This document shows, in pieces, positions 32,837 to 45,232 of a DNA stretch of 64,000 nucleotides. The DNA is taken from positions 1,547,672 through 1,611,671 of the forward strand of contig MU270019.1 in assembly GCA_021432635.1 (NCBI GenBank), read 5' to 3'. The translations under genes and the position numbers were made by a program. Positions within the stretch are counted from its first letter, which is position 1. Every line of letters starts with the position of its first letter. The notes below the pieces were generated by a model that did no database searches, had not been told where the DNA came from, and saw only the letters and a list, made by a program, of their open reading frames with translations. Source of the stretch: Thozetella sp. PMI_491. Lineage: Eukaryota > Ascomycota > Sordariomycetes > Chaetosphaeriales > Chaetosphaeriaceae.

Positions 32837-33478
32837 ATGTACGATCCACAGCTGTCATCGAGGCTCCTCTGCTTGCCATTCGAGGTACTGGACCGCATCT
32901 ACGATGCTTACCTAGCATTCAGCCTCGAAAACTTCCACGACACACTCCGCCCCTTCCACGTCTACCTCGACAATGGAGAATTCTCAACGCCGCTCCCGCC
33001 GCTTATGCTCACGTGCAAGCGTGTCTACAACGAGATGCGACCGCACGTGCACGTTGAGGCCGCCCTCAAGGCATACATGATGGAGTTCGGCCCACGCCTG
33101 GGCTTCGCCGTGCACGGCATCCTGCGCTATGCCCGTCTGGAGCGGCTGTACCTCATCGTCGCCATGGAGCACGCCTACTGGAACCGCTGGATGCCGTTCT
33201 TCACTGAGGTGGCTGCCCGGTCCCAGGCCCTCAAGGAGCTGGTCATCGACTGGCACCCGCGCCTGGCCCAGACCCGCGCGGTGCAGTGGGAAGTCAGGGC
33301 GAACGCAGCCAAGGAGAAGCAGCTATTTGACATCATCGGAGGGCTGAAGGAGCTCCAAGTGGTGCGGCTGTACGGCGATGCCCCTGCCCACTGGAGAGAG
33401 CAGCTCAAGAGCGTGACCGATGCAAGACTAGTAGTAGTAAACGACAGATGGTGGAGGGATCCGGGGCGACTGTGGTAA
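32837..33478 (+). CDS. F-box-like protein of unknown function
   Basis: Single exon, 213 aa. The N-terminus LLCLPFEVLDRIYDAYLAF follows the LPxEVxxxIY pattern of short fungal F-box-like proteins. It continues with PLMLTCKRVYNEMRP, which is also common in that group. The remaining 130 residues form a conserved-looking alpha/beta region without a named domain. It might be a substrate adaptor of an SCF ubiquitin ligase, but the F-box is weak and this is inference. It is convergent with the LysM gene, with only 238 bp between the two stop codons. Confidence 0.7.
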   Translation: MYDPQLSSRLLCLPFEVLDRIYDAYLAFSLENFHDTLRPFHVYLDNGEFSTPLPPLMLTCKRVYNEMRPHVHVEAALKAYMMEFGPRLGFAVHGILRYARLERLYLIVAMEHAYWNRWMPFFTEVAARSQALKELVIDWHPRLAQTRAVQWEVRANAAKEKQLFDIIGGLKELQVVRLYGDAPAHWREQLKSVTDARLVVVNDRWWRDPGRLW

Positions 33479-33716
33479 AAAGGAATTAAGAAAAACTATA
33501 TATCTAATACCAATCTTCCAACAAAAAACAATACAACACCTTACTCTGGCGCTTGAGTCGAACGCTTGTCTATCTGACCATTCTTCAAATTTTCGACTTA
33601 TCATGATGCATGTAGGGCACTATTGCACCTTTTCTACTTCGAGTAAGTACACTGGCGAGAACAATTAACCAGTATTTCAACAAGCCAGCCTCTTCTCCGA
33701 ATTCACCCTCGAGCCA

Positions 33717-34370
33717 CTACAAGACGCCTACGCAGCAGTAAGTATTCGCCCACAGCTCCGTGCACCCCGACTTCGCTCCCGGATTCCAGGCCACGATCTG
33801 CGGCACCGTGATCCCGTTCTTCGACGCGACTACATCGCACCCCTCGCCCGCCTTGACCCAGTAGAACGCCTTGCAATTCGGAACCATGCCGGCTTGGATT
33901 GGTCCAGGCGTCACGATGGCATTCGCAGGTGCGGTTGGTGTGGCAGGGGCCTGCGTAGCGGTGGTGGCGACGGACGCCGACGTCACCGTCTTGGGCCGCC
34001 GCTCGTTCGGCGCGGCAACACAGAACGACGTCTCCGCGGGGAGGGCATTGCACGAACTCTTCGCCGACGGATTCTGTCCTTCGCGTCAGTGAAATTTAGT
34101 TCCAGGGGCATCCCGAGAACCTGTCCCGTCGTTTGGGGAACCGACCCAGCGCAGGAAGTCCTGCAGCGACACCCCAAAGAGCTCTTCAACATCGTTGCAA
34201 CTCATCACGCCGTCTCCGTCAATCCACCAGGCGCAGTACTTGGTCGTGTCAGGGTCGAATGGGTAGTCCGGTATCGCATTGTTCTTGCTACGGCGGTGCA
34301 TGGGGATGCGGTTGCCTAAACCGCTCCCCGAAAGCCAAAGAAATCCTAGGACGGTGGCGGCGAGCAGCAT
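33717..34370 (-). CDS. Secreted two-LysM protein
   Basis: Two exons (34370-34146 and 34073-33717) encode 193 aa. An in-frame ATG at 34433 would add 21 residues, but the Met at 34370 directly precedes a signal peptide (MLLAATVLGFLWLSGSG). The first LysM-like unit runs from YCAWWIDGDGVMSCNDVEEL to the spliced junction FLRWNPSAKSSCNAL. The second is CKAFYWVKAGEGCDVVA, IVAWNPGAKSGC and ELWANTYCCVG. A Thr/Ala/Pro linker separates them. LysM domains bind chitin oligomers, and secreted fungal LysM proteins can shield hyphae or hide chitin from hosts and competitors. The intron is 72 nt (GTCGGT donor, GACAG acceptor). The GH18 chitinase nearby suggests a chitin theme. Confidence 0.82.
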
Positions 34371-35967
34371 CTTGACAAATTCCAGGCGGCAAGGAAAACA
34401 TGCAGGCAGCCAGGGCATTGTCGGTGTGGCCATGGGCGACGTGCCCCTTCCCTATTATAAGGGGTTCTGGAACGCTCCGGTATATAGTAGCGCGTCGCCA
34501 TCCCCTGATAGAGCCGCATGATTATGAGCTATAAGAGGGAGCTATGACCCAGTCCTTGACCTGTGCCAATCCAAGCCTAACCTCCGGAATGCGGGGCGCA
34601 TGAGAAGGAAGATCATTCGTATATTGCCGGGTTAATAGCACGCCTATTTGAGCCTGCCTACCCACGGTTACATTTTTGCCATCTTCCCTTATCCACCAAC
34701 GCTCTGTCCAGACCCCGAGTCACGCCAAACGCACTCAATAAAGAAAACCTGACCGGCGAAACCAATATGTTCGAGGGTGTCGCATCCAATACTGCGAGGC
34801 TAATCGACCCCGTAGCTTAGCTGATGGGGCCAACTCACGAGATTTACCACAAGGTAGCTTGACAAGGCAATGCTCTATGTCGATATTAGACGGTGGCTTT
34901 TTTTAGGTATCGTTAGAATCCACCAAATATTTAAGAAAATGGCTCACCTGACTAGGAGTAGCGAAGGTAGTCAGGCTACGAACAACTGGGCAGGCTTTTA
35001 CTACCGGAGTGGGAGTTGAATTACCTAGGCACTGTGTAGGATCTTATTTGTCGTTCAGGGTGACCATTTGGCCACATTCCAAACACATAAAGAGGGAAGT
35101 ACTTACATGAAGCTAGTGCCACTGAATCCGTGGTGCTTTTCGGAAAACCTAACATGGAGCCTACCGAGACAGTAATTGTTCGCTGGTCTGGTGTCATTCG
35201 GAGGCCTTAGAATTACAGGACACAGCTTAGCAGTTTGGCACAACGAGGCGAAGTCTGGTTTCGGCCTATGCTTTTCATGTCTCGTAAGATGTAACCGTAA
35301 CATACATCCACGAAATATAGGTACTTCAGGTCCAACAATGTTAGTCACATTGTGCGACTAGCACTACAGTAGCTTTCTCACAAGCCACCCGACCGGATCT
35401 TCTGTAGTTTCCGAGCTGTGTAGTGGCTATATAGCCGTGTTCAGTTATTATGAATGAACTTACCCTCCTGCTCTGTTCTCTCTTCACTCTACGAGGCTCT
35501 GATCGTGGTCGCGGAAGTCAAGCTCGGCTACCCCTCGACGAGGCTGCGACAAAGTTCATCGGTGATGCTCGAACGACTCGTGCATCCATGACGTTGTGCG
35601 AAACTACTGCAAATTTTGATTGGGGTCAATTGTGCTCATCGCCTACAGGATTTGCCATCTAATGACGCATATGGTTGTAACGGTTCTGCGGGCTGTTATA
35701 GCACAGCAGTGCAACCAACGAAAAATGAAGCCCCTTTCTGTGGTACCTGCTGCAGATCCCCCACCATTTCTGAAATATGACCTCACAGCCTGAGCGACAG
35801 CAGAGCCTCAAACCACCATACAGCCTAGATGGTCAGCCAAGTTGATAAATAAATTCCAGTTTTCAGTGAGCAATGGCATGGAGACGCCCTCCGTCCCAAC
35901 CGTTCTCACGTAACCCAAAACATATACATCTCCTTGTCCTTTACTTAAACCGCGTTGAAACCAAAGC
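34371..35967. other. Intergenic
   Basis: This 1.6-kb spacer lies between the divergent LysM and Gly-rich membrane protein genes. Open frames at 35176-35361 and 35450-35662 have no recognisable features. It contains the promoters of both genes. Confidence 0.55.
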
Positions 35968-36525
35968 ATGGCTGGCAGCAGCAGCAGCGGCGGAGGAGGT
36001 CGCGGAGGAGCAAGTAGCAGCGGAAGCCGCGGTGGAGGAAGCGGTTTAGCTGGTGGAGTGACCGGCGTTGGCACTGGCGGCGGCGGCGGCCAAAACGCGA
36101 GCTATTATCTTCAACGCAGTTCCATCGCCATCATCGCCGTAGGATTTGCGCTCCTGGTCCTGATATACCTCTACTTCTGCAGCCGTGGAACTATAAGGCT
36201 CCGCCGTCCTCGTTTCCGCGGAAGAGGGCGCCTCTTGTGGAAGCGACTAAAAGAAGATGCCCGGGATTTTCGGCGTGTCGACAAGATGGAGAAGGGCAGC
36301 CTGGACGATGACAGTCTGAGAAGTGGACAGACTGAGCACATTGAGAGACCATCAAGGGCGCATGTGCGGTCTTCAAACGAGAAGGTCTTTCCGAGGAACT
36401 CAGAATCGAGCTCGAATACGGAAGTCAACCGCGCTGAAAAGCCGTCGAGCGACAACACGCCGCAGCGCAACGAGAGGAGGACCTTTGAAAGGGACCCTAA
36501 TCCGAACAGTATGCTTAACGTTTAG
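35968..36525 (+). CDS. Small single-pass membrane protein with Gly/Ser-rich N-terminus
   Basis: Single exon, 185 aa. Residues 1-45 are Gly/Ser-rich (MAGSSSSGGGGRGGASSSG...). One membrane helix follows at about 50-70 (SSIAIIAVGFALLVLIYLYF). The C-terminal half is highly charged and basic (RLRRPRFRGRGRLLWKRL), then Ser/Asn/Glu-rich and probably disordered. There is no signal peptide. By the positive-inside rule the basic tail should be cytoplasmic. No family is recognised; purine-biased repetitive coding could mimic a gene, but the helix and composition look real. Confidence 0.6.
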   Translation: MAGSSSSGGGGRGGASSSGSRGGGSGLAGGVTGVGTGGGGGQNASYYLQRSSIAIIAVGFALLVLIYLYFCSRGTIRLRRPRFRGRGRLLWKRLKEDARDFRRVDKMEKGSLDDDSLRSGQTEHIERPSRAHVRSSNEKVFPRNSESSSNTEVNRAEKPSSDNTPQRNERRTFERDPNPNSMLNV

Positions 36526-36889
36526 ATGATACCAGGATGGGGTGAATAAACTTTTGGGAAGCATAGCCATTTGTAAGCTGGAGAGACGGCGCTGCTGTTA
36601 GTGTACGGTAAAAAAGTTTACCCCAAGCGATAAGAAGCCTTTGCACACCTTTTCCATCCTTTGCCGCCTAGAAATTACTGCAGAGACGCCACCAAAGCAG
36701 CACCAAACACTGCGCGAATATCACAAAGCCAACGAAGCCATAGGCTGGAACACATTTGTGGCCGTGTCTTTTATCGTATACGAGCGTATCGAACCTATTC
36801 ATACAAGATAGTTCTCGTCCGTCGTAATCTAAAAACCCATCCAGAATAACACATTACTCCTTGACGCCTTTTACTCAAAACCCAGGGTA
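36526..36889. other. Intergenic between convergent genes
   Basis: A 364-bp AT-rich spacer. No gene seen. Confidence 0.6.
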
Positions 36890-39038
36890 TCAGCGTGAGT
36901 TAACCGAGACGCTCACATTGGAGCTCTTGTGAGGATCATAGGGCTCCGACATCAACGGGCGCGCCGCACCGTTGCCAGCCGGGGCCCCGGAGACGTAGAT
37001 GTTGGTCACGCCGCCACCTCCTCCCTCATTCCTCGGTACCGGAGCGTACTTGCGTCGTCGGCATAGGCAGCTGTGAGAAGAAAGGTTAGCAAGAGCCTTT
37101 TCGAACGAAGCATATATATTCAAAACTTACCAGACGAGAGAAATTAGACCGATGAGGACCGGGACGCCGACGCCAACGCTCACTCCGAGGATGATCTTGT
37201 TGGACACTCCTCCGGTGCTCCCGTTGAGCCAACCCTCTGCTGCGTGCACTGCGTCGCCGATAGCCGCAGTGGCCTGAGGGATGATGCCCGTGGTGCCAGA
37301 TGCGGTCGACGTGGGCGGGGGCGTGTAAGAAGTTGGGGCGCCGGCGCTGGACGACACGTCCTTGGCACCTCTGCCAAAGTCCTTGGTAGAGGAGACCGCG
37401 TCGAAGGTGGTGGGAGGGAAGGTCGGGTCCACATTAGCCGGCACGGCCGTGACGAGCGTGCGAACGGTCGGGAAAGTGGTTGTCTGCTGCAGCGATGCCG
37501 GGCAGTTGATCAAACCCGGGATTGAGCACACCTGGCCCGAGAAGACCTCGGTCGTGCTGATGGTCTTGGTGACCAGCGCCTGTCCATCTTGACGCACCAT
37601 CTTGGGAGCGCTGGTGGTTGTTGCACTGGCGGTGGTCGTCTGCGTCTTCTTGGAAGCACACGCCTCGGCCAGGGTGGTGTAGAAGATGGGCGTCGTGGTG
37701 TCGGGCATCGGGCCCCAGGTCTTGGTTCCCACATTCACCGTGGCGCCGACGGCTCCGCCGATGGCAAACTCGTAGTACTCGGCCACATTGAGGGCGCATT
37801 TATCCTCTTCCCTGGCGCCGATGCTGATTGGCGCGGCCGTGATGTTGGTGATGAAATTGGCCACGTTGGCGAAGGCGCTGAGCTCGACACCGGCGCCGAT
37901 GCCAATAGAGTGGCCGAAGACGCTGAGCTCATCCGTCTTGAACGCAATGCCGGCGTGGATGCCCACGCGGAGGGTAGCGCTCAGGACGGCTCCGTCTGTG
38001 CTGATGGTTACGGGAAGGAACTCGAACTGGCCGCCAGGGCTACGAGGACATGATTAGCAAATAGCCACATCCCTGGGAGGCAATCGGAACCAGGGTGCCC
38101 GGGGAGAAAGATACGCACAAGTTGATGTCAGACGTGTTCTTGCTGAACATGGCAAGGGTGAGGCTGAGCCCGTCGTTCAGCTTGAGATGGAACCCGCTGC
38201 TGATGTCGATCTCGGCATGGGCGTCGATGATGAGGTCCACGACAGCCACGACACCCAGGAGCAGATCATCATTGATCTTGATGCCCGCCTCCGTCTTGGA
38301 AGTGTACAGGTTCATCTCATACGTAGCCTTCGCGCTCAGAGCCGCCTCCAGCTCCATGTAGACCTCAATCTCGTCGAAGGTGAACTTGAGCGTGACGTCC
38401 GGGATCTCGGGCACGTCGATGTTGAAGTCGAAGGGGACGGTCGGGAACTGGATGTGGTCCAGGTCGACCTCGCCGTCGTCGAAGAAATCCTCAACGATGT
38501 CGCCGATCTCGTCAAAGACGCCCTCGACCAGGGTGAGGGCCTGGCCGGTGATGTTCTTCGCCTCCTGCTTCACCTCCTGGGTGAGGTTCTTCAGCGTACT
38601 GCTAATGTTAAATCCGCTGCCGAACGCGAGCTCGGCGGTCAGGTTGGCCTTGGTATAGCATGTCTTGCAGCTGATGGAGACCGAGGCACTCGCCGACAGG
38701 TTGCCGCCTGCGACGTTCTTCTTGGTGTCGCTATACCGAGGCGTCAGCTAGTGCTCGCACATGCAATCGGCAGGGGATGCTTACAAGTCGTGCTTGTAGA
38801 GGATGGCATCATTCCACGCCTTGCTGATAGACGTCGTGTTCTTGAGCAAGGTGTCTCTCTTTTCAATGGCCGCCTGGGAGAGGGCCCTGTGGATGTTCAT
38901 GATGGTGTCCATGTCGGACATCCCAGGCGCGCTTCGCACCCTGTACGCCGGGACCATGCCGGACGAGACATCGCCGGCGGCGACGGACGCGAGGCCAAGA
39001 GCCCACACGAGGGCCGAGGTCACTGTCGAGGCCAACAT
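36890..39038 (-). CDS. Type I surface protein of unknown function
   Basis: Four exons (39038-38785, 38730-38119, 38039-37131, 37070-36890) give 651 aa; an ATG at 39059 would add seven residues. The signal peptide is MLASTVTSALVWALGLASVA. A large extracellular region contains many Asn-glycosylation sites, a CKTC motif and alternating beta-strand segments (DFNIDVPEIPDVTLKFTFDE). A Ser/Thr/Pro stalk precedes a membrane helix near residue 580 (IILGVSVGVGVPVLIGLISL). Then come a juxtamembrane CCLCRRRK and a short Gly/Ser/Asn-rich cytoplasmic tail. It looks like a wall- or plasma-membrane-anchored glycoprotein. No named domain is recognised. The CCLC cluster could be palmitoylated. Confidence 0.78.
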
Positions 39039-42000
39039 GGCGAGGGCCTTTGGTCGCAAGGTGATAAATTAATCGCAATGGAGGCAAGCAGGTGGCGCCG
39101 AATATCTTCGTGCGGCAGAAGGGGCTGGATGGTCTGCCGGCTTGAGCACTAGACTACCATCGAGATAGTCGAGCCCGGGTGGGCACTCCGCGCCCTTTTA
39201 TCGTCCATCTCGAAGCAGAACACCAAGGCGGTACGTATGTAGGGGATGAAGAGCTGCAGAAGCCTGACGGGTTTGCAAGGACTTAGACAAGGGACTCAGA
39301 CCAGGGATGCAGCCGAAGGAGTAGTATCAGGGACCAACGCGCCCCAGGGTCCAGGGTCCGAATCCTCTCTCGGCCAGCCTTGTGGTCCCGAATTCGGGTT
39401 GTGGGTTCGTTTTGCCGGGCCGGGTTGGTTTCATCTTACCGCACGCGACTCAGCAGCACACACGCGATAAGGAGGATGCATACCTACCCGGATAGGCGTG
39501 CGCTGTGTAATAGCCCCAGATCCCAACGGGCAATACCAAAGGTGCCAAATCGATGGGACCTGTAAAAGAGACGGTTAGACGCCGAGGCGGCATTGTTGGT
39601 GCAGCGGTTGGTGGCGCCGGGCGCACACGGCAGCTAAAAATTGTTCCAACGCGGTGCTGTGGTGGTCTTGGCCTCCTTCTTGGCTTTCATAGCCTCCAAA
39701 CAGGAGCAGGTGCGACCGGTGCCCACAGCGATATGGCTGCCCACGCCACCGGCGCACGTCGGCTCTGGTGCCAACGCCTCCATCCCAGCGCCTTGACGGG
39801 GCTCCCAAAGTCTAAAGTCTGGGTCGGAGATTTCAAAAAAAAAAAAATGGGGACAGCCTCTGCAGAAGGGGAAAACAATTCATAGCTTCACACGCGGCAA
39901 TCCCCGCGCGTCGGCCGCCCAGCTTAGTCCTTCCCCACACATAAACCGGTTAATACCACTGCCTGGTGCGCACAAATGGTGCGCTTTCCCCCGTGGTGGG
40001 AGAAGGGGCAACACTCGACGAGCCTAAAGAAATTGCTCCATCCTACCAGGCTGGGCCTAGGATCGTGGTGGTGGAGCGAGGCTGAGCCTGGGGTGGGTAT
40101 ACCCTGGCGGGGCGGGCATGCGTGCTTGTGCATGTTGGGAATCCTAACCCTGCATGTCGCAGAGCTGGGACAACTACTACTGTACTAAAGGACCATGTGG
40201 GAGGCTACCGACGGATAGGTAGGCAGGCTATTCCGTACATACATCAAAGCAGACCAGCACACAAGCTAGACGCCCGGTACGCGGGTACATTGCGAAAGCA
40301 CGCACCCGCCTACGAGCCTTGGCTACAGGGAGCGGGTCAGCAAACTTGCCAAAAGTCCCCGTTCGGGATAGCCCTACCCAACGCTATACATAGTACCAAG
40401 CCGCGGCGAACGCGCGTGTATTGACAGCAGTATAAGCGCGAATATCTGCCAATTCTTGAAATTTAAATTTTTATTTTTTCTAGGTTCACAAGCCCACCGT
40501 AGTAGAGGTTCTCTAGGTAAGCAATCTCCGCGCAAGTCTTCACTTTCCTTTCATGACAATAGGCACCAAGTGCGCGTGACACTCTCCTGTTCCCCCTTCA
40601 TGCCCAGGCCTCGGCACCAGAGCAGGCCGTGTGTAAATGGCACGAAGGGGGCTTGTCCTGGGGATCGTGCCTCCGTGGCTGCGCATCTATTCGGAGCCCC
40701 GGTGTTGTGCCATGCACAGCCTCCCCCGGCGTTCGCATAGGAAAGGCCCTAGGCAGGGAGGCGGCGTCGTAGTTTCCGCGGGTAGGTAGGTGTCTTGGCG
40801 CGCCTAGGGGTGGCCCCAGCTGGAGACAGGTGCCTAGGAAATAATTATGGGGGGGGATTGAAATACCTAGGACAGGTGAGGCTCCATAAGTTACTGGCAC
40901 TCGAATGAAATCCCCCATTCTGGTATAGCGGCGGCCGCTCCCCCGGGATCAGGGAGTGATGGAGTCGAGGATCTCGGTCCTGGCTATATACAGTATATGA
41001 GACGCCATCGTCACCTACAGAATCTCCGGCGATCGCTCGCGAGGGTGCCGTGCCGCCGGCTAGAGCGGAGTGGCAGGGACGGATCAAATTATTTTGGGAT
41101 AGGGTCCTTCTAAAATTGTGTATAGATCAACTAACTTAAGTGTCATAGCATGGTTCATAGGGCGTACATAACACCCACGCAAGGTTAAACCCGCTAGCTC
41201 GGGTAGGCCTTGCGGCTGTTGAGCTAGTTTAGTACCTTTTGCTCGTTGACGGCTCCATGTCGTGTCCAAGAAAAAAAAAAATTGACGGCAAGCGGAGATC
41301 ACCTAGTTTCGCGGCGAAGTTGGTAGACTAGGGTCTGCGATAACTGGGCCTTGACCCTTTCGCGATGTGCAGGCAGCAGCCCGACGACTTCAAAGCCTCA
41401 TTCCGCACCCGCACCTGCACCGTAGCTCGGCTTGGCTACCAGCCTACCTAGCCCCCAAATAGCAAATAGGGAAGGGGATGAAATCGTGGCGTTGATAATT
41501 CGGCACTTTCTGTACTTTTTGGGCCTTCCATGGGGTCTCCAACAGTCAAGACTTTAGGCAGCACCGCAAACTATCCTCGGATATGCATGTCTGGGGCTTT
41601 GATAAAAGACGTCGGAGTATGCGGTCAGCTATTCTTGTGTGTACTGGTGATCGCCACGACTATAGGGATTAGGGGAATAGACCGGAGAAGCCCCTTTCCG
41701 AATGGATTTCTCAAATGGGACTCACGAAAGCTGTGTGTGGTATACCCAGGTACGGAACCAGGTACAGGCCCAGGTATGTACAGTACCAATTAGCACAGAA
41801 CACTCTCTAGGCCGTGCACGCCTCGGTTGGGCTAACCTGTAAGGTATCCACGGCTAGCGATATAAAGGTCAGCACTAGCCCGCCTCGCTTCCTCGCTTTC
41901 TTGTTAGCAGGCTTCGCCAGCCTCAGCTTGCCCATCCTCCAACGCACGCCAAGGCGATTGTCTTACAAATGCTGCGGAGGATGCCTTCTTTATTATTCCC

Positions 42001-43018
42001 CCCCTCTCATGGCAGCTACTACTAAATAAATGGTCATCAAAGCTGCGATAAAGATAAGCAATCGACGTCCGGCCCGGCGACATGCGCTTCAGTATTCGCC
42101 CACTTCCGCCCAGACTGTGCACCAACCTCTGCTGGGCCCCGCAATTGCCGACTCCAAAGCAGACCATGCGCTGTGGCGCTCCAGCACGGCGCGCAAGCTG
42201 AGAGGAAGTAAGGTAGGTAGCTCCTAGCGCGCCATGTCGAAATAAAGCCGCGCCATGGCCCGCCCATTCGTCTTGCGAACGGGCTGCTATCTTCCACAGG
42301 TGTCGGAGGGAGAAACGCGTTGGCTCTAGCCTCGAGCCTCTAGCCTCTAGCCTAGGGCAACCGGACTGACGGGTGTGGGCGGGCAAGCAGCCACATGGCG
42401 CAGCCGCGCGCACCTGTAGGACGAGCCGCAACCTTGTTTTTATCGAGATTTCCAGGTCGTGTACATACCACGAGATATATGGCTTCTAACGTCATAGACT
42501 TCGGGTAGGCGTGCCGAGCCGAGCTAATTAGACGCGTCTTTGTTTGCATCGACATTTTCTTCCCTTTATCGCATATCCACTCGGATGCTATGTTCTCATT
42601 GTGCCGTGCTGTGCCGCCCCTTGCCCACCCCCCCCCTTTCCAGCAACATTGCCGAGTTGAAACATGAGCCCCTATCTGTGTGCATGTTAGCGATGCCTGC
42701 GATGCCTGCCGCTATCAGAGCGCGCCATTCGCCAGTCTTACGGGCAAAGCACTGCAATTCGTTGCGGCTGACGAACTAGGGCTAGCTGAGCCCCACGCCA
42801 AAAACGCCATGGGAGCGCTGTGATGATCTGCAGTGCTCGCTCACTCCCCTCATGCCCTCCTCGTACCCGACTGCCCAACCAGCCGCGCTTTTTGCAAGGC
42901 ACATCGCGAACACCTCAATTGCTTCAAACGGACATGCGAGAATCGCCCCAGCCCATCGACCGCCCATACCAGATGCCTGCGCCCTGAATTCTGGGCCCCC
43001 CACGTTTCCGCCGCCGAC
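39039..43018. other. 4-kb gene-poor stretch
   Basis: The longest open frames (for example 39553-39885 plus, 40598-40918 minus, 41904-42431 minus) lack motifs, signal sequences or plausible introns. Scattered TAGGTAGGTA-type motifs occur near 40221, 40781 and 42210. A CTAGCCT-type 7-mer repeat lies at about 42324-42356. The end nearest 43018 must contain the CorA-type gene promoter. Confidence 0.55.
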
Positions 43019-45232
43019 ATGTCGCACCAAGAGCCGACCCAGGATGCCCCGCCGGCCGGGGACTTGGCATCCAATTCCAACCCGGAGCGACGCCGGTCCA
43101 CCGAATCGAGAGCCGCCACCACCTTGGTCGACCATCCCATAGTGTCGCTGGCCCCTCCGGCCGTCACGGCGCCGGCTGCCGTCCCGACGATCCGGAACCC
43201 GCTCCCCGATGACGACGGCGACCAGGCGAAGCCCGGCCCCGAGCCGCACCCCCACGTGCGCTTCCCCCTGAACCTCGACACCGGCGACGGTGGCCTGGCC
43301 CCGAACCGTGGCATCACGCGATCCGACACGGCCCTCACCCAGGCGCCATTCTCGCCCCTCCGCCGGCGTCCTACCCGCGTAGGCACCTTCAAGATCGTGG
43401 AGGACTTCCGTGACTTCGAGCAGCGTCCCGGCTGGAGGCGTGAGTCTCTCCCTACCCTTAGCTCTGCCACCTCGCCGACGTGGCAAGGGGCGTCACTGGA
43501 TCGCTAACCTTCCTACGATATTATAGCTGGCGCGGAACCCGGATTCGATCCCAACAAGGCCGACGGCGGCCATGCCAGCATGCCGCAGCTATCCGCGCGC
43601 TGCGAGATCACCGTGGTCGACTTCTCGCGAGAGGACCTCTCCATCCAACACCTCGACAACGACACCCTGACGCCGTTCCTCAGACGCGAGAAACCCGAGT
43701 GGGCCAAGTGCCGCTGGATCAATGTCAATGGCCTGAGCTGGGACGTCATCCAGGTCCTCGGCCAGCACAAGAAGCTCCACAAGCTCGCCATTGAGGACAT
43801 CATGAACACGAGGAACCGCACCAAGGCAGAATGGTGAGCACACCTCCACTAATTACATGCTCGTGAAAACGACGAAGAATATCCCGTAGCTAACACCACT
43901 CCCTCCAGGTTTCCCACTCACGCGTTCATGGTCTTGACGCTCCAGAAGCTGGTGCACACGGTGGACGATGATGACTCGGAATGCGACTCGGACAACGAGG
44001 ACTCCAAGAGCTGGACCAGTGGCCGAAGCGGCAGGTCGCACCGGCGCTTCGCGAGCCGCCTCAAGAAGCTCTTCCGCCGGCAGTACCACGCCCGGGATCC
44101 GCCCTTCGACCAGGGGCCGAAGCTCGAGAAGAAGGGGTCCCACGGGTCGCACGTGATGGACGGAACCTATCTGAAGGCGCAGCCGACGGGCTTCTCGGAC
44201 CTGCCCGACACAACGACGCTGCGCACGCTCCAGCGCTACCATGCGAGCCCCAACGACCCGCGCACTGAGTTCTTCGAGAAGCACTCTTCGCTGTCATCCA
44301 AGCAACTGGCCGTCGCGTGCGAGCAGGTCTCCATCTTCATCACGTATGACAACACCATCATCTCATTCTTCGAGCTCTCAGCGCAGGACATCGAACAGCC
44401 CATCATCCGCCGCCTGCAGACGGCGGACACGATCCTCCGGCACTCGTGCGACGCCTCTATGGTCTGCCAGGCCATCATCGACGCCGTCATCGACCTCGCC
44501 ATCCCCGTGACGGCCTGCTACGCCGACACCATCGGCGACCTGGAGCTGGACGTGCTGACCCGGCCCAACATCAAGCACACCAAGGAGCTCTACGTCATCA
44601 TCGCCGAGATCAACAAGATGCTGAGCCTTATCAACCCCATCACCAACCTGGTGCAGGCCCTGCGCGACCACAAGACGGAGCTGAGCCAGGACGACGTGTA
44701 CAGCGAGATCCAGAAGTCCGGCAAGCGCCCCATCATCTCGCCCCTCACCTCCACGTACCTGGGCGACGTGCTCGACCATTGCGTGCTCATCACGGACGGC
44801 TTCAACCAGCTCAAGGGCTCGGCCGACAACATGATCGATCTTATCTTCAACACCGTGTCGACGTACCAGAACGAGTCGATGAAGCAGCTCACCATCATCA
44901 CCATCATCTTCCTCCCGCTCACCTTCTTGACCGGGTACTTTGGCCAGAACTTCGATTCGTTTGGCATTCTATACGACCCTCTGGGCGTCAACATCTTGTA
45001 CGTTTCTCAAGCATTCTACCCCGTCTCGTGACCCCAGGTCGAAAGCGAGCACTGGCTAACCTTCTATTCTAGCTGGGTCATCGCAGCCCCGGTAAGCTTG
45101 GCGACGCTGCTGGTGATGATGCGTGAGGCCATCTGGGACTATGTCAAGGTGCTCGGGCAGAGGCGGCATATTGCGCAGCTCAGGAGCAACCGCAATAAAC
45201 GACAAAAGACGCAGAAGTTTAGGAATATCTAA
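43019..45232 (+). CDS. CorA/ALR-type magnesium transporter
   Basis: Four exons (43019-43439, 43527-43833, 43909-44997, 45073-45232) give 658 aa with matching phases. The start is the first ATG of the open frame. The N-terminal 130 residues are Pro/Arg-rich and cytoplasmic. The CorA domain includes [32 protein letters not shown] and [11 protein letters not shown], interrupted by an acidic then basic insertion ([15 protein letters not shown]). Two C-terminal helices ([18 protein letters not shown] and [16 protein letters not shown]) carry the pore. The canonical YGMN signature reads YFGQNF here, with Gln for Met. It should import magnesium or a related divalent ion at the plasma membrane or vacuole as an oligomer. 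Confidence 0.87.

Noticed and set aside
38187-39152. 321-codon plus-strand open frame
   Set aside because: It is antisense to the spliced surface-protein gene, which has a signal peptide, good introns and a membrane helix. The shadow has biased Asp/Val composition only.
42850-43470. 206-234-codon minus-strand frames
   Set aside because: They are antisense to exon 1 of the CorA gene and have no recognisable features.
44446-45072. 208-codon plus-strand frame rich in Arg and His
   Set aside because: It is an out-of-frame shadow of the CorA gene caused by high GC.
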